NCBI GenBank assembly: GCA_030645495.1
Contig: JAUSLV010000011.1
Location: 1-64,000 of the forward strand
DNA: 64,000 bases
Source of the DNA: Actinomycetota bacterium
Lineage (GTDB): Bacteria; Actinomycetota; Acidimicrobiia; Acidimicrobiales; Ilumatobacteraceae
Direction of reading: 5' to 3'
In this document: positions 41,434 through 48,437 of the stretch, one piece after another
How the letters are laid out: every line of letters begins with the position of its first letter
How positions within the stretch are numbered: position 1 is the first letter of the stretch
Program-made: the position numbers and the translations under genes
The notes under the pieces: generated by a model
The model's database searches: none
Told to the model about the DNA's origin: nothing
Seen by the model: the letters and a program-made list of their open reading frames with translations, nothing else

Positions 41434-42143
41434 CGACAATCGATCCGATGCTGAGCCTTGGTGCGCTGGTGGAGGCATTCCCGCAGCTCGCCCGCGAGTT
41501 CGAGCGCCGCGGGTTCGACTACTGCTGCGGCGGTGGCAGGTCGCTGGCCCAGGCGTGCGCGGCCGGCGGGCTCGACCCGGCGGTCACCGCCGCCGAGTTG
41601 GCTGTCGCCACCGGCGACTCGCGGCCGGCCGAGTGGTCGGGCATGGGGGCGGCGGCGTTGTGCGACCATCTCGAGTCGACCCATCACCGCTACCTGTGGG
41701 ACGAGATGCCTCGCCTTTCGGCGCTCGTGGCGAAGATCGAATCGGTGCACGGCGAACGGCACCCGGAGCTGGCCGAGGTGACGAGCTGCTACGAGGCGGT
41801 GCGTGCCGACCTGGAGCCACATCTGCTGAAAGAAGAGCGAGTGCTGTTCCCGATGGTGCGCGACCTCGCCGCGGCGGCCACGTCGCTCCAGTTCCATTGC
41901 GGCACGCTGCGCAATCCGATCTCGGTGATGCTCAGCGAGCACGACCACGTGGGCGAGCTACTGGCCCGGTTGCGGCAGCTGACCGGTGGCTACGAGCCGC
42001 CTGCCGACGGGTGTGCCACGTACGTGGCGTGCTACCAGGGCCTCGCGCAGCTGGAGGCCGACACGCATCTGCACATCCACAAGGAGAACAACGTGTTGTT
42101 CCCGATGATCGTGCGCATGGAGGCCGAACTGCAGGGCACGTGA
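41430..42143 (+). CDS. ric: RIC-type di-iron iron-sulfur cluster repair protein
   Basis: A 237-residue ScdA/YtfE-like protein. The N-terminal domain has FERRGFDYCCGGGRSL (residues ~25-40), and the hemerythrin-like domain supplies ligands in HLESTHHRYL, EPHLLKEERVLFP, SEHDHVGEL and HLHIHKENNVLFP. RIC proteins repair Fe-S clusters damaged by nitric oxide or oxidants. It is the last gene of the Rrf2 operon and uses the GTG at 41430, overlapping the upstream stop. A strong hairpin follows the stop. Confidence 0.94.
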   Translation: MTTIDPMLSLGALVEAFPQLAREFERRGFDYCCGGGRSLAQACAAGGLDPAVTAAELAVATGDSRPAEWSGMGAAALCDHLESTHHRYLWDEMPRLSALVAKIESVHGERHPELAEVTSCYEAVRADLEPHLLKEERVLFPMVRDLAAAATSLQFHCGTLRNPISVMLSEHDHVGELLARLRQLTGGYEPPADGCATYVACYQGLAQLEADTHLHIHKENNVLFPMIVRMEAELQGT

Positions 42144-42151
42144 GGTGCATC

Positions 42152-42176
42152 GCCGTGCGTGTGTCGGACGCACGGC
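42152..42176. terminator. Hairpin after the RIC gene
   Basis: GCCGTGCGT (42152-42160) pairs perfectly with ACGCACGGC (42168-42176) around a 7-nt loop, 8 bp after the RIC stop codon. No U tract follows. Confidence 0.55.
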
Positions 42177-42213
42177 ACACTTGACGCAGTCGTCAGATCG
42201 GCGGGTTGCTGGA

Positions 42214-42219
42214 TAGGTT
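42214..42219 (+). promoter_or_regulatory. Candidate leaderless -10 box
   Basis: TAGGTT, 7 nt before GTG 42227. Confidence 0.5.
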
Positions 42220-42226
42220 GCTCATC

Positions 42227-43018
42227 GTGGTTCCCGAAGGCATTCATGTGGTGCGTCACTATCAGCACAACCCTGGTCCGTCGGTGGTGTTGGTGCACGG
42301 CGCGCCCGACCGGGCGAAGAACCTGGCGCATGTGGTGCACCTGTTGCACGACGTGCCCGTCACCACGTACGACCGCCGGGGGTACGGCAAGTCGCTGGCC
42401 GCGGGCTCCGTGGGCCCCGGCGGGTTCGAGCAGCATGCCGACGACCTGCTGCAGCTGCTCGACGGCACACCTGCGATCGTCGTCGGCCAGAGTGCCGGTG
42501 GGGCCATCGCGATGGCAGCGGCGATCAAGGCACCTCACCTGTTCCTCGCGCTGGGTGCGTGGGAGCCACCGATGGTGCCGTGGAAGTGGTGGTCCACGAT
42601 CGGTCAGTGGGAGGCGACGATGAAGTACGCGCGCTACCACGACCCGTATCAGCTCGGCGAGGACTTCAACCGCAACATCCTCGGCGACGAGCGGTGGGAG
42701 GCGTTGCCGGCGCGTACGCGCGAACTGCTGCGTGCAGAGGGTGTGGCGTTCCGTGCCGACATGTCCAGCCAGGAGTTCCCGTTCATGGAGGTCGAGCGCT
42801 TGAGGGTGCCGGTGGTGATCGGCGTTGGCACTGAACACCCTCATGCCGAGTTCGCGCGCTGCAATCGCGAGACTGCCCGCCGCACGAACGCGGAACTGTA
42901 CGTGGGGGAGGGTGCCGACCACTTCGCGCACCTCGGCAACCCGGCAGTGTGGGTCGGCCTCGTGCGCCAGACCGTCGCCCTCGCCCGACGCTCACACCCG
43001 CCGGAGGTGTTTGCATGA
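42227..43018 (+). CDS. Alpha/beta hydrolase
   Basis: A 263-residue serine hydrolase. The oxyanion segment is VLVHGAPDRAKN, the nucleophile elbow VVGQSAGGAIAMAA puts Ser near residue 89, and the C-terminal His is in GEGADHFAHLGNP. The substrate is unknown. The start is GTG 42227, 7 nt after TAGGTT; a TTG at 42206 would add seven residues inside the promoter. Its stop overlaps the thioesterase start as ATGA. Confidence 0.86.
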   Translation: MVPEGIHVVRHYQHNPGPSVVLVHGAPDRAKNLAHVVHLLHDVPVTTYDRRGYGKSLAAGSVGPGGFEQHADDLLQLLDGTPAIVVGQSAGGAIAMAAAIKAPHLFLALGAWEPPMVPWKWWSTIGQWEATMKYARYHDPYQLGEDFNRNILGDERWEALPARTRELLRAEGVAFRADMSSQEFPFMEVERLRVPVVIGVGTEHPHAEFARCNRETARRTNAELYVGEGADHFAHLGNPAVWVGLVRQTVALARRSHPPEVFA

Positions 43019-43848
43019 CACAGGCGCACCAGTTCGAGCCTCAGTTGCCGACGATGGCGGCACTGCTCGATCTCGAGGAACTCGACCGCGACCTGTATCG
43101 CGGTATCAACGAGTTCCCCACCGCCGATCGGCCGACGCTGTTCGGGGGCCAGGTCGCGGCGCAAGCGCTGAAGGCCGCTGGGCTCACCGTGCCCGAGGGC
43201 CGGTTGCCGCACTCGATGCACGGCTACTTCTTGCGCACCGGCTGGCGTGCGCGTCCGATCGTGTTCAAGGTCGAGCGCGACCGCGACGGCAAGTCGTTCT
43301 CTGCGCGTCGCGTCAGTGCGCTGCAGAACGGCGAGGTGATCTTCGACCTCACCGCGTCGTTCCACGTGGAGGAGAGCGGGGGCGAGTACGGTCAGTCGCT
43401 GCCCGTCGGCCTGCCCGGGCCCGGCGACTGCGCTCCCGAGCCGTACTCGCACAACTTCCCGAATGCTGATGCTCGCCCGGTGCCGCCACTGCGACGCGAT
43501 GCGAACGGCAACCTCATCAGCGCCACGGTCTGGATCAAGACCCGCGAGCGTCTCGCCGACGATCTGCTGACGCACGCGTGCGCGCTGACCTACCTGTCCG
43601 ACATCGCCACCGGCTTCGCCAACGTGGAGGTCGATCGGCTGCCCTCGGGTGGCCCCAGCCTCGACCACGCGGTCTGGTTCCGCACTCCGCTGCGCGCCGA
43701 CGAGTGGAACCTGATGCAGCTGTCTCCGCTGATGGCGGGTGGCGCTCGTGGCCTGTACGGGGGCTCGATCCATTCGGTCGACGGCACCCTGGGGGCGATG
43801 CTCACGCAGGAGGCGCTGATGCGCCCGCCGGTCGTGCCGGGCGCCTGA
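43015..43848 (+). CDS. tesB: Acyl-CoA thioesterase II
   Basis: A 277-residue double-hotdog thioesterase. It has FGGQVAAQALKAAG near residue 42, HSMHGYFLRTGW near 66, and C-terminal SLDHAVWFRTPLRADEW and YGGSIHSVDGTLGAMLTQE, where the Asp, Ser/Thr and Gln catalytic set of TesB lies. It releases free acids from acyl-CoA, perhaps to recycle CoA. GGAGG (43003-43007) precedes the ATG. It converges with the MtfA gene; GCCTGA and TCAGGC of the two gene ends can pair. Confidence 0.92.
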   Translation: MTQAHQFEPQLPTMAALLDLEELDRDLYRGINEFPTADRPTLFGGQVAAQALKAAGLTVPEGRLPHSMHGYFLRTGWRARPIVFKVERDRDGKSFSARRVSALQNGEVIFDLTASFHVEESGGEYGQSLPVGLPGPGDCAPEPYSHNFPNADARPVPPLRRDANGNLISATVWIKTRERLADDLLTHACALTYLSDIATGFANVEVDRLPSGGPSLDHAVWFRTPLRADEWNLMQLSPLMAGGARGLYGGSIHSVDGTLGAMLTQEALMRPPVVPGA

Positions 43849-43862
43849 GCCGGCACCGGTCG

Positions 43863-44642
43863 TCAGGCCTCCGTGCGGGGCACTCGCGCCGCCGGGTCCT
43901 GCCCGTACAGCTCGCGCAGCGCTCCGTACAGCACCGGCTTGGCCTCCAGCAACTCGACGGGCTGGCAGAAGAACACCTCGCTGCTGACGGCGAAGAACTC
44001 GGCCGCGCTGGCCCAGGCATACGGTCGCAGCACTGTGTCGGACTCGCGAGGTTCACGGTGCTCGTACTCGTCCGCGAGGACATTGCGCCACTCGTCGAGC
44101 GCAACTCCGCGCAGGGGTGGCACGCCATCCGCGTAGCCATCGTTCATGTCGATCTTGTGGGCGAACTCGTGGATCACCACGTTGCCACCTCGGTGCGGGT
44201 GCCGGCTCTCGTACACCACCGTGTCCCACGACAGGGCCAGTGGGCCGTGGTTCGGGCTCGCCTCACCCACCAGGCCGATCGTGTCGTCGGTGTACGTGCC
44301 GGCCGCCGGGCCGGCGCGTCGCGCCGACGAGTGTGTGGTGGTGGGGCGGATGATGATCGCCTTCACCTGGCGGTAGGGCCAGGTGTCGTGCGCGAGGATT
44401 GGGATGGCCGCGTTGGCGGCGACCGTCACTCGCATGTCGTCGGTGAGCGTGAGCCCGTTGGCTCCTTCCCACGACTTGCTGGCCAGCAGCTCGGCCGTCA
44501 GTTCGTGCAAGCGGTCGCGCTCGGCCGGGTTGAGGTGCATCGCCAGTCGCACGTTGTGGCGCACCGTGGCATCGATCGCCTCTGGCGTGATCTCCGGGTT
44601 CCGCTGACGACGCCACAACACGGCCGACAGCTTGCCCCGCAT
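43863..44642 (-). CDS. mtfA: MtfA-like zinc metallopeptidase
   Basis: A 259-residue zincin of the MtfA (M90) family. The zinc motif is VVIHEFAHKIDM (HExxH) near residue 150, with the third ligand likely in the AAEFFAVSSEVFF segment. In Escherichia coli MtfA binds the repressor Mlc and has aminopeptidase activity. ATG 44642 is the start. TATATT at 44668-44673 on the minus strand is a good -10 box and overlaps a perfect palindrome, indicating regulated expression. Confidence 0.9.
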   Translation of the reverse strand: MRGKLSAVLWRRQRNPEITPEAIDATVRHNVRLAMHLNPAERDRLHELTAELLASKSWEGANGLTLTDDMRVTVAANAAIPILAHDTWPYRQVKAIIIRPTTTHSSARRAGPAAGTYTDDTIGLVGEASPNHGPLALSWDTVVYESRHPHRGGNVVIHEFAHKIDMNDGYADGVPPLRGVALDEWRNVLADEYEHREPRESDTVLRPYAWASAAEFFAVSSEVFFCQPVELLEAKPVLYGALRELYGQDPAARVPRTEA

Positions 44643-44671
44643 GGAGCGCAACCGTGCATCAGGATGGGAAT

Positions 44672-44687
44672 ATACCCTGCAGGGTAT
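44672..44687. promoter_or_regulatory. Perfect 16-bp palindrome between mtfA and thioredoxin genes
   Basis: ATACCCTGCAGGGTAT. It overlaps the TATATT -10 box of mtfA on the minus strand and lies 53 bp upstream of the thioredoxin gene. Confidence 0.65.
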
Positions 44688-44740
44688 GTGTTGAATCCGG
44701 TGCGGTCGCCGTCGGGGCGGCCCGCGAGAAGGAGTGAGTG

Positions 44741-45076
44741 ATGGCGAACATGATCGCTGCCGACGACCAGGCGAGCTTCCAGCGCGAAGTCTTGGAGTCC
44801 ACCGTGCCGGTGGTCGTCGACTTCTGGGCCGCCTGGTGCGGCCCGTGCCGGATGGTGGCACCCGAGCTCGAGGCGCTCAACGAGCAGTACGGCGGGGCCA
44901 TCAAGGTGGTCAAGGTCGACGTCGATGCGAACCAGACCGCTGCCGCGGCCTACGGGGTGCGCAGCATTCCGATGATCGGCCTGTTCGAGGCCGGCAAGAT
45001 GACCAAGCAGAGCGTGGGCGCTCGCCCCCGCCACGCGATCGAAGCCGAACTGGGCCTCGCTCGGTTCAAGGCCTGA
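44741..45076 (+). CDS. Thioredoxin
   Basis: A 111-residue thioredoxin. VDFWAAWCGPCRMVAPELEAL holds the redox CGPC at residues ~32-35, and the cis-Pro loop is VRSIPMIGLFEAG. It reduces protein disulfides in the cytoplasm. AAGGAG (44728-44733) favours the ATG at 44741 over the GTG at 44738. It is followed after 2 bp by the methyltransferase gene. Confidence 0.95.
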   Translation: MANMIAADDQASFQREVLESTVPVVVDFWAAWCGPCRMVAPELEALNEQYGGAIKVVKVDVDANQTAAAAYGVRSIPMIGLFEAGKMTKQSVGARPRHAIEAELGLARFKA

Positions 45077-45078
45077 CG

Positions 45079-45702
45079 ATGTCCGACGGAGCGCCGCTGA
45101 CCGCCCGACAAATGTGGGAACAGCGCTACGCCGTAGCGGAGTATGTGTACGGCACCGAGCCGAACACGTTCCTTCGCGACCACCTCGCGTCCCTGCCCCT
45201 CGGTGCGGCCTTGTGCCTCGCCGAGGGTGAGGGGCGCAACGCCGTGTTCCTCGCCGGCTCCGGCCGCGAGGTGCACAGCGTCGACCTCACTGCCGCCGGT
45301 GTCGCCAAGACCCTCGCGCTCGCCGAGCGTCGTGGGGTGACCGTGCGCGCGACCCAGGCCGACCTCGCGATGCACGACATCGGCCTCGATCGCTGGGACG
45401 CGGTCGTGTCGGTGTTCGCGCACATGCCGCCGAAGGTGCGGCACGACCTGCACCGGCGTGTCGTGGCCGCGCTGCGCCCCGGTGGCGTGTTGCTGCTCGA
45501 GGCCTATACCCCCGACCAGATCGGCCGAGGTACCGGTGGGCCGGCCGTACCCGAGATGACGATGACGTTGGCCGGGCTCACCGACGAGTTGGCAGGCCTG
45601 GAGTTCGTGCACGCCCAAGAGCTGCTGCGCGAGGTGCACGAAGGACCGGGCCACACCGGTATCGGCGCCGTCGTGCAAATCATCGCACGTAAACCCGCGT
45701 GA
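45079..45702 (+). CDS. SAM-dependent methyltransferase (TehB/thiol-methyltransferase-like)
   Basis: A 207-residue class I methyltransferase. Motif I is ALCLAEGEGRNAVFLA near residue 43, the motif II acidic residue is in VHSVDLTAAG, and VVSVFAHMPPKVR and LRPGGVLLLEAYTP are later motifs. The N-terminal WEQRYAVAEYVYGTEPN is typical of the TehB-like group that methylates thiols or tellurite. Cotranscription with thioredoxin fits sulfur or metalloid redox work. It abuts the convergent gene as TGATCA. Confidence 0.88.
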   Translation: MSDGAPLTARQMWEQRYAVAEYVYGTEPNTFLRDHLASLPLGAALCLAEGEGRNAVFLAGSGREVHSVDLTAAGVAKTLALAERRGVTVRATQADLAMHDIGLDRWDAVVSVFAHMPPKVRHDLHRRVVAALRPGGVLLLEAYTPDQIGRGTGGPAVPEMTMTLAGLTDELAGLEFVHAQELLREVHEGPGHTGIGAVVQIIARKPA

Positions 45703-47421
45703 TCATCGGCTGAGCGACGCCGCCGGCAGGTCGAACCAGCGCAGATGCTCGAACCCTGGCGACAGCGATGCGTGGGCGCCGGTGTCGACCCACTCGGGCA
45801 TCGATTCGACGACGTGTGCGGCGTGGTCGAGGTACCCGGCGAGGTCTGTCTCGGGTGCGCGCACGAGGTCGACCGGGGGTCGCAGCATCTGCCCGGTGGC
45901 GGGGTCGTACGACACCTGGGCGAGCCGCAGCGGTGGTTCGACCGGGCCGTGATGGTGACGCCACAGGCCGGTGGCCGGATCGAAGCGGTACGCGGGAAGC
46001 AGCTTCCAGCCGTGCGTGGCGATGAGGTCGACTGCAGCCACGAGGTACTGGAACACCGCCTCGGAGATGAAGTAGTTGAAGCTGACCCGCGTCCAACCCG
46101 GCTTGATGCCCTCGCACCCATGGGTGATCTCCTGCTCGAACTCGTGTGAGCGTTCGAGGTCGATGCCCAGCAGGCGGTGGCCGTACGGCCCGGCGCACGA
46201 ACACCCGCCGCGTGATTGGATGCCGAACAGATCGCTGAGCACGGCGACGACGAAGTTGTGGTGCAGGTAGCGGCCGCCGGGGCGGCGCACCACGAATGAC
46301 AGGATCGAGAGACGCTCGGCGGTGGTGCTGCCCAAGACCTGGATCGCCGAGTTGGCGGACCAGGCGGCGAGCGCCCGCTCCCAGTAGCGCTGTTCTCGCG
46401 CCTTGATCGTGGGCACGCCGACGGCCTCCTTCAGCTGGAACACCAAGCCGGCACGGATGGACTCGATGATCGCCGGCGTGCCGCCTTCCTCGCGATGAAC
46501 GGGGTCGTCGACGTACACGTGCTCGAGCGGGTTCACGTAGGCGACCGTGCCGCCGCCCACGACGTCGGGTACCCGGTTGTGCAGCAGTTCGCGGCGCACC
46601 ACCAGCACTCCCGGCGTTCCTGGGCCGCCGACGAACTTGTGCGGGCTGAGGAACACGGCGTCCTTGTAGGCCTGCGGGTACTGCGCCGACGTGGCATTCA
46701 TGTCGATGTCGACGTACGGCCCGGCTGCTGCGAAGTCCCAGAAGCTGAGTGCCCCGTGGCGGTGCAGCAGGTCGGCGATCGCCAGCGTGTTGGACACGAT
46801 GCCGGTGACGTTCGACGCCGCCGAGAACGACCCGACCTTCATCGGCCGCGCTGCATGGCGGACGAGTTCTGCCTCGAGCTGTGCGAGATCGATGTGGCCG
46901 TCGGCGTCCTCGTGGATCGTCACCACGTCGGCGATCGACTCGCGCCAGGGAATCTCGTTGGAGTGGTGCTCGTAGGGACCCACGAACACCACCGGCCGCT
47001 CGGCCGGCGGGATGTGCTGCGTGAGGTGATAGCGGTCGTCGAGATCGGCGGGGATCCGCAGGTTCAGGATGCCGATCAACTTGTCGATCGCGCCGGTCGC
47101 GCCCGAGCCGCAGAAGATCACGCAGGTGTGCTCGTCGCCGTGCACCGACTGGTGGATGATGCGCCGGGCGTCTTCGCGCAGGCGGGTGGTCTGCAGCCCT
47201 GTGCCCGACGACTCGGTGTGCGTGTTCGCGTAGCGCGGCAGCACCTCTTCGCGGATGAAGTCCTCGATGAACGTGAGCGCGCGACCCGACGCGGTGTAGT
47301 CGGCGTAGGTGATGCGCCTGGGGCCGAACGGGCCGTCGATCACCTGGTCGTCGCCGATCACCGACTCGCGGATGTGCCGCAGCAGGGGAGTGTCGGCTGA
47401 GGCTGCCGTCGGGTCGCTCAC
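45703..47421 (-). CDS. Class V aminotransferase, cysteine-desulfurase-like with C-terminal extension
   Basis: A 572-residue PLP enzyme. The Schiff-base Lys is in LSPHKFVGGPGTPGVLVV near residue 265, and SRGGCSCAGPYGHRLLG carries the Cys-rich loop near 420. NTHTESSGTGLQTTRLREDARR and FCGSGATGAIDKLI bind PLP phosphate. The domain ends near residue 480; the remaining ~90 residues form an extension with no motif I know. Standard SufS proteins have about 410 residues. It may be a desulfurase, lyase or epimerase. TAGCGT is 7 nt before the GTG start. Confidence 0.88.
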   Translation of the reverse strand: MSDPTAASADTPLLRHIRESVIGDDQVIDGPFGPRRITYADYTASGRALTFIEDFIREEVLPRYANTHTESSGTGLQTTRLREDARRIIHQSVHGDEHTCVIFCGSGATGAIDKLIGILNLRIPADLDDRYHLTQHIPPAERPVVFVGPYEHHSNEIPWRESIADVVTIHEDADGHIDLAQLEAELVRHAARPMKVGSFSAASNVTGIVSNTLAIADLLHRHGALSFWDFAAAGPYVDIDMNATSAQYPQAYKDAVFLSPHKFVGGPGTPGVLVVRRELLHNRVPDVVGGGTVAYVNPLEHVYVDDPVHREEGGTPAIIESIRAGLVFQLKEAVGVPTIKAREQRYWERALAAWSANSAIQVLGSTTAERLSILSFVVRRPGGRYLHHNFVVAVLSDLFGIQSRGGCSCAGPYGHRLLGIDLERSHEFEQEITHGCEGIKPGWTRVSFNYFISEAVFQYLVAAVDLIATHGWKLLPAYRFDPATGLWRHHHGPVEPPLRLAQVSYDPATGQMLRPPVDLVRAPETDLAGYLDHAAHVVESMPEWVDTGAHASLSPGFEHLRWFDLPAASLSR

Positions 47422-47428
47422 GCACCCA

Positions 47429-47434
47429 ACGCTA
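47429..47434 (-). promoter_or_regulatory. Candidate leaderless -10 box
   Basis: TAGCGT, 7 nt before GTG 47421 on the minus strand. Confidence 0.5.
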
Positions 47435-47591
47435 ACGCCGGACCGAGCGGCCGATTCCGGGTTGGGTCACTGGAGGGTCGACGGGGCTACTCGCTCCTGG
47501 GACACGGGCCTGGCAGACAGCGCACAGAACGGGCAAAGTGCTCGGCGAAGCCCGTCGGCTGGATCTGGGGCACGCCACAGACGGAACGTAC

Positions 47592-47611
47592 GTTTGTGGT
47601 GTGCCACAAAC
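47592..47611. repeat. 8-bp inverted repeat in the 47422-47730 gap
   Basis: GTTTGTGG (47592-47599), TGTG, CCACAAAC (47604-47611), perfect arms. It lies in a 309-bp stretch without a convincing gene; either a hairpin or an operator for the small gene at 47731. Confidence 0.5.
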
Positions 47612-47730
47612 ACTGGAGAGGCCCGATCTGGGCGCTGGACAAGGGTTTCCAGTTCCGGCATTCTGCGCTCCTTGCCGGAGCCGTCGCCTGCTAACTGATT
47701 ACGATCCGCTCGAAGCCGAAGGAGTAACCG

Positions 47731-48009
47731 ATGACCATGCGAAGAATCGAGCTGGAATGCCCGAGGGTAGAGGCCTGGTCGCGTCTGCTCGCTGCGGCGG
47801 ACAAGGTCGGAAAGGTCGAAGAGGCACATGAGGCGAGCTACTTCCTGATTGTGAAGGGACGATACGGACTCAACCCGGTTCGCCTGAGGGTCTCAGTGCT
47901 TTCAGGACCAACTGCTGCGACCGCGGTGCTCGAGATCCAAGGACGCGGCCAGGACGTTTGGGGAGTTGCTAGTCGGAAGGTCATCGATCGTCTTTCGGCC
48001 GCGCTCTGA
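47731..48009 (+). CDS. Small protein of unknown function
   Basis: A 92-residue soluble protein preceded by a good AAGGAG site (47719-47724, 6 nt spacing), which supports it as a real gene. It begins TMRRIELECPRVEAWSRLL, has a central GRYGLNPVRLRVSVLSG and ends GRGQDVWGVASRKVIDRL. The layout suggests an alternating alpha/beta fold, perhaps related to small DUF1499-like or lipid-binding proteins, but I do not recognise it. No partner gene; both flanks are long gaps. Confidence 0.7.
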   Translation: MTMRRIELECPRVEAWSRLLAAADKVGKVEEAHEASYFLIVKGRYGLNPVRLRVSVLSGPTAATAVLEIQGRGQDVWGVASRKVIDRLSAAL

Positions 48010-48437
48010 CGAAGACCCTGACGCGGTGCCTCGCTGGCCTGGAGATCGGCCGCACGGTTGATTCGGGCAGTGCTCGGAATCATTCACCACCGACGACGCG
48101 GCACGACGTGGCTTGCGAGCCGACGGGATCGCCGCCCGACCCCTGAGTACCTATCTGCCGATCTAGACGCGCACCTGTGGCGGGTGCGTCCCCTGTAACA
48201 CAGCAACGGCACTCTGCGCGAGGGGACTCGATCCAGTCCTTGGCCACTGCGCATGCGACGGCACGCGGTTCCCAGGAACCGCCTTGCTGCCGGCCGGGGG
48301 CTGGCAGGCGCGCCCTCTCGCAGAGCAGCGTGGCCCGGCGGTGGACGAAATCTGAAAGAGAAGGAATTGGACCACACACGACGCCCGATCTACCCCCAGA
48401 CGGCAACAGCCGCCCGGAGGGGCGACCGCAGCTGCAA
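48010..48437. other. 428-bp region without a convincing gene
   Basis: Open frames here are shadows. The only structure seen is a perfect inverted repeat GCGGTTCC-CA-GGAACCGC at 48265-48282. No tRNA, transposase or ribosome binding site is apparent. Confidence 0.6.
48265..48282. repeat. 8-bp inverted repeat downstream of the helicase gene
   Basis: GCGGTTCC, two bases, GGAACCGC. Located about 155 bp beyond the helicase stop on the minus strand; a palindromic binding site or hairpin. Confidence 0.5.
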
